A DNA stretch of 55,430 nucleotides from Gnetum montanum (Eukaryota; Streptophyta; Gnetopsida; Gnetales; Gnetaceae), in the NCBI GenBank assembly GCA_015680685.1, contig MNCI01030723.1:1-55430 (forward strand). The letters run 5' to 3'. The notes beneath the pieces were generated by a model. That model did not search any database and was not told where the DNA came from. It saw only the letters and a list, made by a program, of their open reading frames with translations. Position 1 is the first letter of the stretch, and the number at the start of each line of letters is the position of its first letter. Positions 25,381 through 35,742 of this stretch are shown here, one piece after another. The position numbers were made by a program, and so were the translations under genes.

Positions 25381-25612
25381 TTTCATGTGTATACACTGGG
25401 CACATTTTTGGCGTACGCTAGCATGCTATACGCTTACGTTGGCATCCTCTACGCTCAGCATCCACAATGTATACGCCCAGCGTATACGCTTAGCACATCA
25501 AGCGTATATGCCCAGCATATACACTCTGCACTCCCAGTGTATACGCCTTACGTATATGCCCAGAGCATGTACACCCACCAGATACAGCGTATACGCCCAG
25601 CAAATGTAACAT
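25381..25612. repeat. Cluster of GTATACGC / GCGTATAC palindromes
   Basis: Many overlapping copies of 'gtatacgc', 'cccagcgtatacgc' and decayed forms such as 'cccagcatatac' or 'ctgcactcccagtgtatacgcc' occur at irregular spacing just upstream of the TATA box. The core GCGTATACGC is self-complementary. A role as a promoter-proximal element is possible but not shown. Confidence 0.7.
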
Positions 25613-25694
25613 ACTATACACTTGTAAATTTTACGCTCTTGCACCCGGTCAACGCACCACGTGTCACCCAACCTAAACGTGACATCAAAACCTG

Positions 25695-25702
25695 TATAAA
25701 GG
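25695..25702 (+). promoter_or_regulatory. TATA box of the older LTR-like unit
   Basis: TATAAAGG, preceded by a CpG-containing repeat field and followed about 65 bp later by the Tat insertion point. It suggests plus-strand transcription into what is now 46,058 onward. Confidence 0.4.
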
Positions 25703-25767
25703 CCCAAAGTTTCCACGGGACCTGGCTGTAATTTTTTAAAAGAAATCAGGAGAAAGAAAAAGGAGAA

Positions 25768-25849
25768 TGTAACGATGGAAAACGTCGGCAGCTAGAAAAA
25801 TACTGAACGAATACCGTGTACACAGTTTTAACCATGGATCCGTACGAGG
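25768..25849 (-). repeat. 3' LTR of Tat element, outer fragment
   Basis: Matches 44,601-44,682. In these 82 bases I count eight differences, all transitions. It ends where viral DNA begins; the LTR resumes at about 28,950. Confidence 0.85.
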
Positions 25850-26019
25850 TGGTGGTGACGATTGTTTTCTTCGCCATTGTTTCTTTGGTTTGGATCGTGA
25901 AGATGATCCTTTGCAAGATTTACATATTTTTTGAGTTTTTTGTTGCTTTTCTTTGTTTTTGTATTTTTCTTCAAGACACAATTCTAAACAAAAATTCCAT
26001 CATAGAGTTTAGTGGTGGA

Positions 26020-26267
26020 ACTCATATTTACAAGTGTGCTGAACATATCTTGACCATCACTTTTACTATTCACCATCATGGATATCCGTTCATACTAGTA
26101 TATATAGATGATATTTTAGTTATGTCAAAAACGGTAGAAGAACACCAACAACATCTCAACACCTTCTATAAATTACTTGATCAAAATGATCTTGTACTTT
26201 CTCCATCTGAGAAGAAGATGCAAATTGCAGTTGATGAAGTAAATTTTCTAGGCGTAGTAATTAAAGA
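26020..26267 (+). pseudogene. Caulimovirid reverse transcriptase fragment, copy 1
   Basis: The frame contains YPFILVYIDDILVMS, the RT catalytic box with both aspartates, then a segment ending FLGVVIK, and is cut by the assembly gap. The same sequence occurs at 28,045-28,216 with a few substitutions. The upstream part (25,816-26,010) is hydrophobic and unlike RT, so it is probably not part of the gene. Confidence 0.8.
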
Positions 26268-26675
26268 NNNNNNNNNNNNNNNNNNNNNNNNNNNNNNNNN
26301 NNNNNNNNNNNNNNNNNNNNNNNNNNNNNNNNNNNNNNNNNNNNNNNNNNNNNNNNNNNNNNNNNNNNNNNNNNNNNNNNNNNNNNNNNNNNNNNNNNNN
26401 NNNNNNNNNNNNNNNNNNNNNNNNNNNNNNNNNNNNNNNNNNNNNNNNNNNNNNNNNNNNNNNNNNNNNNNNNNNNNNNNNNNNNNNNNNNNNNNNNNNN
26501 NNNNNNNNNNNNNNNNNNNNNNNNNNNNNNNNNNNNNNNNNNNNNNNNNNNNNNNNNNNNNNNNNNNNNNNNNNNNNNNNNNNNNNNNNNNNNNNNNNNN
26601 NNNNNNNNNNNNNNNNNNNNNNNNNNNNNNNNNNNNNNNNNNNNNNNNNNNNNNNNNNNNNNNNNNNNNNNNNNN
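26268..26675. other. Assembly gap of 408 N
   Basis: Unknown bases within the viral cluster. The sequence on the left side is repeated 1.95 kb to the right, so the gap lies in a duplicated region that may be misassembled. Confidence 1.
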
Positions 26676-26828
26676 TACGATTTCTCTGCTAGATTACACA
26701 CTTTCATACCAGGAATGCTTTACAAGGAGCACAACGCATCACTTGCAGATTTCTCTGATATGGAAATACAGACAGAATGGAAATGCATAAGAGAAAGGGA
26801 AGGACTCCGAAGGACTGACTTGCAGAAG

Positions 26829-27163
26829 GACTGACACTTGCAGAAACTACTAGATAGCTCTCTCTCTCGCTTGCTGTGTCTGAGGAAGAGGTAAGGGTTC
26901 CTTTTTATAGGAAGAGGAAAGCCCTTCCTGTACATTCCTGGTGTTATCCAGCTCAGAACGCATTAGGTTATAATGCCTTACACCTCATGGGTACTGTACA
27001 AGGGGATGAGATGGAATCTTACTTTTAGTTAGTGGATTACTTTTACTGTTTACCATCACTTGTGTCGGAATCATCATTATGGTGTGGTGTGGTAGGTGCC
27101 TCGGATACCTCATCTTTTGAATCGGATGAATCAGGATGGAAGGAGATGACCGGACCAGGATTA
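26829..27163 (+). promoter_or_regulatory. Viral promoter-like segment, copy 1
   Basis: A 335-bp segment repeated at 27,628-27,962. It includes a CT-rich run, GAGGAAGAGG, then TTTTTATAGGAAGAGG, a TATA-like box such as caulimovirids have in the intergenic region after RT/RNase H. In copy 2 it lies directly downstream of a frame that follows RNase H, which agrees with that place. Function is inferred. Confidence 0.45.
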
Positions 27164-27312
27164 TGCCAACGCACTCGCCAGTGTCCTCCTTCTCTTTGTA
27201 GTAGTTGAAAAGCAGGATCAAAATTATAGGGTTCAAGTGTAGTGGGAACCCGATGATTAGCTTCACAAAAGGTACTCAACCATGGAAAAGTAATCCACCA
27301 TTCCCAAAATTC
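27040..27312 (-). pseudogene. Minus-strand frame in the viral cluster, unassigned
   Basis: A 78-residue frame (27,043-27,279), extendable upstream without stop to about 27,312, with a tryptophan-rich start (EFWEWWITFPWL), a central FQLLQREGGHWRVRWHNPG and an acidic Ser/Asp-rich end. Composition looks like real protein. It may be a fragment of a caulimovirid polyprotein inserted backwards, or of something else. I do not recognise it. Confidence 0.35.
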
Positions 27313-27318
27313 CCTGGG

Positions 27319-27655
27319 TATATTAGTGGCAAGGATAATAATCTTGCAGATTATTTGACTAGAGAATTTCAGTATTAATCGTTTGTTTTATGTGCAGCAA
27401 CATACTTGCATGAAGGTTGGGAGCTTCGTTCAAGTCATAGAGTCCTCCCATGTTGTTTCTCTCGCATGTTTCTTACCCAACAGCAAATTAGTAATATTCA
27501 GAATAGCCACCTTAATGACTGGTTATGTTATTCTTATAACTGTTATGCAAGATCTCCAAGTCCACAGATTTCATATACCTTTTTTGGAAATCCTCAAGAG
27601 GTTCTTAATGATTTATATCCGCCTAGGACTGACACTTGCAGAAACTACTAGATAG
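27319..27655 (+). pseudogene. RNase H end plus downstream viral frame
   Basis: Up to 27,378 the sequence repeats the last residues of RNase H (YISGKDNNLADYLTREF) and its stop. A second frame (27,406-27,651, 81 residues, extendable upstream) follows, with PQISYTFFGNPQEVLNDLY. The first 130 bases are repeated at 28,809-28,949, where the copy is cut by the LTR junction. The downstream frame is not identified. Confidence 0.55.
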
Positions 27656-27962
27656 CTCTCTCTCTCACTTGCTATGTCTGAGGAAGAGGTAAGGGTTTCT
27701 TTTTATAGGAAGAGGAAAGCCCTTCCTATACATTCTTGGTGTTATCCAGCTCAGACCGCATTAGGTTATAATTCCTTACACCTCATGGGTACTGTACAAG
27801 GGGATGAGATGGAATCTTACTTTTAGTTAGTGGATTACTTTTACTGTTCACCATCACTTGTGTCGGAATCATCATTATGGTGTGGTGTGGTAGGTGCCTA
27901 GGATACCTCATCTTCTGAATCGGACGAATCAGGATGGAAGGAGATGTCCGGACCAGGATTAA
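27628..27962 (+). promoter_or_regulatory. Viral promoter-like segment, copy 2
   Basis: Same 335-bp length as copy 1 with scattered, mostly transition differences. The TATA-like TTTTTATAGG lies at about 27,700-27,710. After it the sequence switches to a GGT-rich stretch and then to the RT fragment, so the copy is bounded by rearrangement joints. Confidence 0.45.
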
Positions 27963-28044
27963 AGGTGGTGGTGGTGTTGAGGGTATTGATATCTTTTAGT
28001 GGGAACCCGATGTATTTTGTTATGATACTGTACAAGGGGATGAC

Positions 28045-28868
28045 TAGTATATATAGATGATATTTTAGTTATGTAAAAAACGATAGAAGAACACCAACAG
28101 CATCTCAACACCTTATATAAATTACTTGATCAAAATGGTCTTGTACTTTCTCCATCTGAGAAGAAGATGCAAATTGCAGTTGATGAAGTAAATTTTCTAG
28201 GCGTAGTAATTAAAGACGAACATATTAGTCTACAACAACATATCTTGACCGATATTAAACATTTTCCTGGTATCATAACAGACAAAACACAATTACAAAG
28301 ATTTCTGGGGTGTTTAAATTATCTGTCAGGGTTTTACAAAGATCTTGCCAAAGATCGAAAAATTCTAAACCAACAGTTAACAAACAACCCTCAACCATGG
28401 AGCCAACATCATACTGATGCAGTCAAGAGACTAAAAGATCAATGTACTAAACTTCCATATTTACGATTACCAACCAATGGAACCTTGATCTTAGAAACTG
28501 ATGCATCTGAAGAATTTTGGGGAGCGGTCTTAAAAGAAGAAATACATGGTATGACCTATATCTGCAGATATGCTAGTGGTAAGTTTGTTTCTGCAGAAAT
28601 GAATTATCATTCCACACATAAAGAGCTCCTTGCGATTATCCGTGGTATCGAAAAGTTTCGTTTGTTCGTACAAGAACAGGAATTTATTATTAGATCTGAC
28701 TTAAAATATTTTGATAAATACTTACAAACAAAACACTTAAATAAAGTTGCCCATACACGACTAATTCGATGGTCTTTATTTCTGGCTAACTTTACATATA
28801 GAACCCAATATATTAGTGGCAAGGATAATAATCTTGCAGATTATTTGACTAGAGAATTTCAGTATTAA
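28045..28868 (+). pseudogene. Caulimovirid RT-RNase H fragment, copy 2
   Basis: It starts at the YIDD box, has a TAA stop three codons later, then 233 uninterrupted residues: FLGVVIK, DKTQLQRFLGCLNYLSGFY (RT thumb), and RNase H with LILETDASEEFWGAVL, STHKELLAIIRG, IIRSDLKYF and the final NNLADYLTREFQY and stop. The catalytic acidic residues of RNase H appear to be kept. The N-terminal half of RT is absent. This is the best-preserved viral piece here but it is a fragment. Confidence 0.85.
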
Positions 28869-28949
28869 TCATTTGTTTTATGTGCAACAACATACTTGCA
28901 TGAAGGTTGGGAGCTTCGTTCAAGTCATAGAGTCCTCCCATGTTGTTTC

Positions 28950-30321
28950 TCTGCTGGAAAAATGAATCCGCGGCACCCTGAATGGTCTTGTCGATCAGAT
29001 AGGGACTTACTAATCAGTAAACCGATGAGTATCTCGTGAAACGATCTGATTCGAGGGATCGCAAAAATGAGGGGAAAACGATGTAGATGAATTACAACGA
29101 TGATAATGCTAAACACGATAAGAAGAGGCTGACATAAGAGAAACACGTAGCTTCAAGATCTATGCTTTGACTTGAAAAATGTATATTTTGTATATCTCGT
29201 TACACTGGGGAGACCCCGATTACTAGATGTAAAGAGAGCACAAAACAACAAGCAAAACGGTCTAGACAGAAGTCCGATCTACCTCGTGGGCTAAAGCTAG
29301 GATGCAAGGAAGGTCAAGCTCTGACGTCTACCGTTCAACTATTTCTGACCAATAGAGTCTTCCCAGCAGAACGATTACTCCTATTGATGGCGCTCCAAGA
29401 GAACTGTGCTCTGTTTCCTCCGTAAGGTGATGCTGTCAACGATTGTCAGGGCACTGCTCTCTGTATCTCTGCTCTAAAGTGGTAAGTGCTCTGGTGCTAA
29501 GAAAAATGCCTTTTCTTCTCTGATTTTCCAACCCCTGTATCTTTGTCAACTGGGGTATTTATAGGCTGTGACGCTCCTTGGAAAAGGTGCAACCCTGATG
29601 ACATGTGTCCTGAGTGTTTCGGGCACTGTTGGTTTGACCATTTTTGCGTCAAACTTCATGACTACGCACAATATGCTCGTTCGCGTATTGTGCGTGTGAA
29701 GAAGAGGTGCACGTCGGACATGTCTCAACTGTCTTTGGGTTATATTACGCTCATTCACGCTGCATTGCGTGCATGAGCGTAACATAACCTGGAAACAATA
29801 TATTCAAGCTGTTTTACGCTCGCTTACACAGCCGCGCATAGTGAAGCATAAACAATGTCTAGTTTGACGACGCAATACGCTGCGATACGCTACGTTGCGT
29901 GATGAGCATATGATGAGCAATCGCACTTTCTTAGACTTTGCCTTTGATTGTTCTAGAGCTTATTATGCTGCTGTGCGTAACAGAGTGTAAACTTGTCCTT
30001 GAACAAAAGACTTAGAAAAATACACAAGAAGTCGCATATCACGCTGCTTAAGCTTCTCCTTATGCCAAAGCAACTATCCTTCTGATGCCGGACTATGTTT
30101 AAGCGAAATCACGCTAAGCGCCATTATGCTACATTGCGTAATATAGCGTAAACAGAAAAAGCATAGAAAGATTAGGAATCTGCACAAGAAGTCGAGGACT
30201 CGATGCTATGCGCCCCTTGATGCTACTCTGTCTTAGTCCCCCTTCTAGAATTCTGACATATGCCCTTGCTGAACTGCGAATCTTTGCCTGAGGATGACTC
30301 GCGATTTTTCACGGTGTTTCA
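28950..30321 (-). repeat. 3' LTR of Tat element, inner fragment
   Basis: Matches 44,688-46,057 over its whole length, mainly with C/T and G/A differences. Together with 25,768-25,849 it makes a 1.45-kb LTR. It contains a minus-strand TATA box at 29,556-29,563 and a field of GCGTAA/TACGC motifs at 29,650-30,150. Confidence 0.9.
29556..29563 (-). promoter_or_regulatory. TATA box in 3' LTR of Tat element
   Basis: The minus strand reads CTATAAATACCCC, conserved in the other LTR. Nearby TACGC-type motifs fill the U3 side. Confidence 0.6.
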
Positions 30322-30335
30322 ATGGCCCCTCTTTG
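30322..30335 (-). other. Polypurine tract of Tat element
   Basis: The minus strand reads CAAAGAGGGGCCAT immediately before the LTR start TGAAACAC. It marks the plus-strand priming site and fixes the inner LTR edge. Confidence 0.85.
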
Positions 30336-31329
30336 TTGACAGTTGGAGGGCTTACACGAAAGACATCGACAAAGAATACGAAACACCGGATTGGTAGAAG
30401 TAAGAACAGCATCCATCCATGGCTACTCAAGGATCGCCCTGTCAACATGGAAGAGTAAAGCTGGAGGGAATGGGAGATAGAATGGCATGGTGAGAAACAG
30501 GAATGCTTTCAGACGAGAGTAGTGCGTCAGCCTGAGATCTCTCTGTCACTGATTATAGTAGGAATGAGTGCAAAAGGAGCATGGTGCATCACTTCTGCAA
30601 TATCTCTGCTAGTGCGAGTGTGGAAAATGGATACTTGCGTATGTAGCTTTTGCGTATGGGAAGCGGGTGGTGGGGATGAAGGAAATAAGAGCTAGGGGTA
30701 GGATTGCGAGAGGTATAGGCATGCAGATCTAAGTGGTTGGGTCAAACCTGAGCAGCCATTTCAACACGCTGTTGTACTTCAGCGCTCAGATGGACACACC
30801 TTTGAATGACATCCTCCAAGGCAAGTAACCTGCAACCACAAAAGAAAGCAGAGGACACCATTGCTCATGCGAACAAGAGGCGAGGTTGTCAAAACGAGCG
30901 TCGTTTGATGCGAGATAGAGCGATTGGGCCGTAGAGGAGGAGTCGGAGCATGCAAGTGGAGCCACCAATCCTGACGATTGGCCCAGCATATCTTCACCAG
31001 AAGGCATTAGACACAGTGTAGCTAATTGGTTGTACAAGGAACCAGCCAGATGAATTTGCAAAGCCGGCGTCCGATGGCGATGATTGGCTGAGGTCGCCGT
31101 GGTCGTTGTCGACGAAGATTTCGTCAGGGCTCCGCCTGGCGAGACTAAACTCTCAGAGGTACCACCACTGCAGTGTGCACAGCGACGGCATCTCCGAGGG
31201 ATCAGTAAGATGCCTCTCAGCTTATCCGAGGAATCAGTAGGATTCCAGTGGGGTGGCGACACTAGGACTGTACTAGTATCCCACCCCGTTGGTTGTGCAG
31301 TTGTACAAAGATGGTCACGCTTGTTTGAT
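30336..31329 (-). other. GC-rich 3' region of Tat element, unassigned
   Basis: About 1 kb between PPT and the tandem array. A minus-strand frame (30,786-31,262) is open for 158 codons but shows no known motif. A possible splice acceptor (GTGGTTGCAG, about 30,830) precedes a short frame reading LEDVIQRCVHLSAEVQQRV. Either may be a remnant of an extra gene; the evidence is weak. Confidence 0.3.
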
Positions 31330-31985
31330 TTATATGGAAGCAGTTTGTAAGTCCCAGTTTTAAGTCCTAGTAGACTGCCGTTACTGGTTTTAAGTCTCAG
31401 CAGACCATGGTCCCAGTTTAAAGTCTAGGCAGACCGAGAAATGCTAGTTTTACGTCGTAGCAAATGATGACATGTCTGATTTATGGTCTCAGCAGACCAT
31501 GCTGTGGATGTCAGTTTCATGTCATGACCCAGGGATAGATCTGTGCTGGTTTTACGTCTCAGCAGACGGCTACTTACCTGTGCCAGTTTAGCATCGTGGT
31601 GGACGCGTGCAAAAGATGCCAGTTTTTTGTCTTGGCGGACCTGTACAACATTGCCAGTTTTACGTCGTAGCGGATGATGGCGACCTGCTAGTTTAGTGTC
31701 ATAGCAGAAAATTATTGCCAGTTTAGCGTCATAGTGAACGCATGCAAGGAATGCCAATTTAACGTCGTAGCGGATGATCAGTGCCAGTTTATCGTCGTAG
31801 TGGACGATCAGTGCCAGTTTAACGTCGTAGCGGATGATTAGTGCTAGTTTAACATCTTAGCGGACGATCAGTGCCAGTTTTACGTCGTAGCAGACGATTA
31901 TTGCCAGTTTAGTGTCATAGCGGACAAGTGCAAGGCATGCCAGTTTTACGTTGTAGCGAACGGGTATTTTCATACCTGCTGTCGA
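31330..31985. repeat. Minisatellite of about 19 units, 29-37 bp
   Basis: Successive units follow the consensus CCAGTTTAACGTCGTAGCGG plus ACGATCAGTG, with length variants caused by inserts such as 'cgtgcaaggcatg'. The most regular units are at about 31,750-31,900, with the oldest at the left end. Arrays in this 3' place are typical for Tat-lineage elements. Related single units lie at about 35,612, 40,261 and 40,348. Confidence 0.9.
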
Positions 31986-31999
31986 CACTATAGATTCTG

Positions 32000-34900
32000 C
32001 TAAATGTAATACCGCTTTAAGTACACATGATTTACAGGATTTGCTAATTCATTGTCGTTGACATCTGCTAACTTGAATGCTCCGTTGCTATATATGTCCA
32101 CCATTAAGAATGGGCCTTCCCAGTTTACAGAGAACTTGCTTACTGGTTCATGCACAGCCTTGAGAACAAGATCTCCTTTCTTGATCGGGCACTGCTAAAG
32201 GTTGTGATGATGCTTCTGTCTCTGTTTATCTTGATACCTTTCAATCGTGTCAAGAGCTTGTATCCGCTTCTCTTCCATTGAATCCAAATCTGCGATTCGA
32301 GACTCAGTGTGTTGAGCCTCATTTATAACCGTGGAGAGGACCATCCTCAGAGAAGGAATTTGCAACTCGAGAGGAAGCATTGCTTCAGACTCATAAACCA
32401 GACTATAGGGTGTACTACCCGTAGCTATCCTACACGTAGTACGATACGCCCATAGCACATAGAGGATCTGCTCGTGCCACCACCTTTTGTTGCAAATCGA
32501 GCATTTTCTTGAGCAGATTGATGACCACTTTGTTCGTTGCTTCAGCTTGACCATTCACTTGCGGGTAATAAGGGGAGGAAAAGGATTTTCTAATGCCCAG
32601 GTTATCACAGAAGGATTTGGTTTCCGTGCTACTAAACTGTGGCCCATTATCGGTCACGATAGTCATCGGGAGACCAAATCTGGTTACTATATTGTCTAGG
32701 ATAAAATGGAAAATTTGCTAAGAAGTGATCTTCCGCAGGGGAACAGCCTCTACCCACTTTGTAAAATACTCAGTAGTGGTAATGATGAAGCTATGACCTG
32801 CGAAAGACTTCGGCGTGATGGGGCCTATGATGTCTAGTCCCCATCGCTGAAATGGCCATGTTATCTGCATTGTATGTAATTCTGTGGGTGACACATGTAT
32901 AAGATTTATGTGACGCTGACACATGTCACAGGTTTTAACCTTCGTCAAGCAATCTTTTTCCATGCCTGGACAGTAGTATCCTAAGCGACGGATTTTTAGG
33001 GCCATAGCCCGTGGTGCTACGTGGCCGCCGCACAGTCCCTCGTGAACTTGGCCGACTATGTGCTGCGCTTGGTCTTTGTCAACGCAGGTAAGCAACACAC
33101 CATCACAGGAGCATCTACAAAGAGTGTTATCTCCAATGATGACATATTGCCTAGCCCGCTTATGGATCGCATCTTTCTGTGCGTGTGTTAATGCAGACGG
33201 TAGCTCGCCCTGTAAAAGGTAAGCTTTAATGTCGTCGTACCATTCAGATGTGCTTTCTTCGAGAAGAGAAGAGATTTGCACCATCTGAATGATAGGACCT
33301 GCGCAGTCGGTTATTAATGCAGGGCAGGTGTCAAAAAGATGTGCAGGCACGTTCAAAGACAATGTTGCCAGTGCGTCGGCTAGTGTGTTATCCGTGCGTG
33401 GCACGTGCTGGGCATCGATGGTCATGAATCGTCTTAGAAGATCTTTAGCCGTATCGCAGTAGGGCTGCAAATGTACAGCCTTGCAAGCGTAGACTCCTGT
33501 GATCTGATTTATGACAAGCATCGAATCACCCCTAATCACCAGGTGTTGAACATCGAGTTCACTGGTAGTTAGTAATCCTCTAAGGAGCCCCTCGTACTCT
33601 GCCACACTGTTTGTACAGGGGAAGGTCAGGCGATAAGCATGGAGATGCACATCCTCAGGCGATAGCGTAATAATAGTGGCAGCACTACCACCTCGAGCGG
33701 TTGAAGCTCCGTCAAAATACAACGTTGCTTCGGGGCCTGTCGAGACATGGCTTAGACTATGTACATGTTCATTAGGGAACTCTGGCTCTATAGTTGCTTG
33801 ATTGTTAATCGGTGAAGTTATTAACTGGTCAGCTATCGCTTGGCCTTTCGTAGATGATTGGCCAATATAGTGCAGATCGAATTCTGCCGTGATAGCCTTC
33901 CAGCAAGCTATTTTACTACTCTCGTATAAGCTATGTGTAATGGCTCTAAGAATGTTGTTTTTACAGATGACGTTGACCTGGCTACGGAAAAGATAATGCC
34001 TACATTTCTTAACCATAAAAACTAAAGCTAGGAAACTATACTCGAGATCGTTGTACCTCGTTTCATACGCAAATAGAGCGTGACTCAAGTAGTAGATAGG
34101 CACTTCCGACCCATCATCCCTCTTTTGACAAAGTAACGCTGCTATCGCTACGTCCGAAGTTGCAAGGTAAATGTAAAATGGAAAATCCCTTTGTGGTGGG
34201 AAAACCGTCAGTAAGTGTTGTAGTTCTTGTTTTAAGCTGTCAAACGCTCGCTGGCAATCGTCGGTCCATTCGAAATTAACCCCCTTTTTTAGTAAGTGTT
34301 GCATAGGGTGTAACTTGTTGGTTAACCTCGAAATGAACCAGCGTATAAACTGTAAGCATCCCTGTAACCCGCGTAATTGCTTGAGGTCTGTAGGAGGCAT
34401 TAGCTCGACGATGGCTTTGACCTTATCAGGGTCAACTCGTATGCCAGTTTCCGACACTACAAACCCCAGCATGCGTCCGATTTTAACCCTGAATACGCAC
34501 TTCTTTGGGTTAAGCCGGAGCTCGTATTTGGAGCACCTTTTAAGGACTAACTCCAGGTCTCCTGAATGATCCCCAGACTTCAAAGACTTAACAGCTATGT
34601 CATCTGCATAATCATTCAGCCTTCCTATGAGGTAATCGCTGAAGATGTATGTCATGGCCCGTTGATATGTTTCTTCGGCGTTCATAAGACCAAAAGGCAT
34701 CATAGTGTAGCAAAAGGTGCCCCAGGGCGTCATGAATGTCGTGGTCAATTGATGTTCTCGGTTAATGCGAATCTGGTTATAGCCTGAAAAGCCATCCATG
34801 AAGGACAGAAGTGCATGCCCAGCTGTTGTATCCACTAGCTGGTCGATACTTGGCAATGGGAAGTTATCTTTGATTGTGGCCTTTTTCAAATCTCGGAAGT

Positions 34901-35501
34901 CTATGCAGATGCGTATGCTTCTAGTCTTCTTTGGTACGACTACAATGTTAGATACCCAGTCCGAGTAATCGACCGCACGGATGAAACCAGCCTGGTATAG
35001 CTTCGTGATTTTATCACGCATGGCTAGCGTGATCTGTGGCTTAATTTTGCGTGCCTTTTGCCTAACTTCTTTAACCTGCGGGTCTAGGATAATGTTATGG
35101 TGGATTAACCTGGGATCTAGTCCAGGCATATCCTCGTATGACCATGAAAAGATAGTGATGTTGTCTTGCAGGACCTATTTTATGGCATCATGCATTTTTT
35201 GGTCTAACAAAGAGCTGACTTTAAGTGTTTTAGCTTCATCCTTATGCGTAACGATAGGGACCTCACTAAGGGGGTGTTCAATTATGTCCCCAGCCTCCAG
35301 GTCTAGCGTGCGTGTCGACTATTCTGGCCATTCTGGGGACGTCTCTGACGTAGCTATGGTTACACCTTCTAAAGGGAGGTTAACGTCTACTAGCACGGAG
35401 TCAAAATACCTAATTACCTTCCCGTATGGGCCCGTCAAAGTTAGGGGTGCCGAAACCGTTGCATCCATTTGCCGTCTGCCCTGCAAAACCACCAAGTGCA
35501 T
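32000..35501 (-). pseudogene. Tat pol: RT, two RNase H domains, integrase
   Basis: An 803-residue open stretch (35,129-32,718) holds RT (SFMDGFSGYNQI, YADD at residues 174-177), a first RNase H, a second archaeal-type RNase H starting LYFDGASTARGGSAA near residue 470, the integrase HHCC zinc finger (CDMCQRH) and the core start WGLDIIGPI. After a TAG at 32,718 the core continues with IVTDNGPQFSS and NGQAEATNK, then one frameshift near 32,490, WAYRTT, a TAG at 32,195, and the C-terminal WEGPF domain ending RYYI at 32,000. Upstream, a linker with two TAG stops (35,319, 35,175) begins right after a splice acceptor. YADD instead of YVDD may be a decay change. The enzyme set copies RNA into DNA and inserts it. 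Confidence 0.9.
35481..35482 (-). other. Candidate splice acceptor before pol
   Basis: The minus strand reads GGTGGTTTTGCAG directly before the pol linker frame (phase 0). Ogre-type Tat elements are known to splice between protease and RT. A matching donor may be at 40,624-40,625 (AAC/GTAAAG, phase 0, within the protease tail) but it is weak, and other donors are possible. Confidence 0.45.
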
Positions 35502-35735
35502 AAATGATTAGGAGACAAGCGACGTGATGTCACCGAACGTGGAAGGCTAACTGAATTTTGAATATTATAGACAAGCTGTAATCAATGTAACCTGATTACG
35601 AGGCGATAAGATGTGGTAGTTTAACGTCATTTCGGATAGTGGCGAGTGCAATATCAGCCGCATTGATACCTGGATTTTCGGGTTTTGTTTTAGGAAAGTC
35701 CCGCTGAAATCAGAGATCAAGTCGGTGATCCTCGC

Positions 35736-35742
35736 ATATAAG
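35736..35742 (+). promoter_or_regulatory. Possible TATA box of the antisense gene
   Basis: ATATAAG in a GC-richer context about 125 bp upstream of the first acceptor-like AG (35,861). An untranslated first exon or a direct promoter are both possible. This is weak, and no other promoter motif is seen. Confidence 0.25.

Larger units (their letters stand above)
24770..25767 (+). repeat. Left half of an older LTR-like unit
   Basis: GC-richer than its left flank and built of internal repeats. It holds a duplicated unit of about 165 bp (24,960-25,124 and 25,228-25,390), a 20-bp tandem array between the two copies, GCGTATACGC-type palindromes, and a TATA box (TATAAAGG at 25,695-25,702) about 65 bp before the Tat insertion. 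The other half appears to continue at 46,058. Calling it an LTR is inference from the promoter-like layout; its ends were not fixed. Confidence 0.45.
25850..28949 (+). mobile_element. Rearranged endogenous caulimovirid cluster
   Basis: An old endogenous pararetrovirus sequence cluster interrupting the Tat LTR. It holds two partial reverse transcriptase copies, two RNase H ends, two copies of a 335-bp promoter-like segment, a minus-strand frame, and a 408-N gap, in an order that no intact virus has. Copies differ by a few per cent. RT and RNase H wording resembles caulimovirids (petuvirus/florendovirus-type) rather than LTR retrotransposons, and no LTRs of its own are seen. Because it lies inside the LTR, it arrived after the Tat element. 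No movement or coat protein was recognised, so this is fragmentary and not a complete genome. Confidence 0.8.

Noticed and set aside
25131-25612. CRISPR-like array
   Set aside because: Plant DNA, 20-bp units without spacers, and degenerate palindromes; it is a simple tandem repeat field.
25816-26010. Open frame with hydrophobic, membrane-like start fused to viral RT
   Set aside because: It crosses the LTR/virus joint at about 25,850, so the fusion is accidental; the hydrophobic run comes from T-rich DNA.
31330-31985. Open minus-strand frame (31,425-31,757) over the minisatellite as a gene
   Set aside because: The frame is a by-product of repeats with length near a multiple of three; units of changing length break it.
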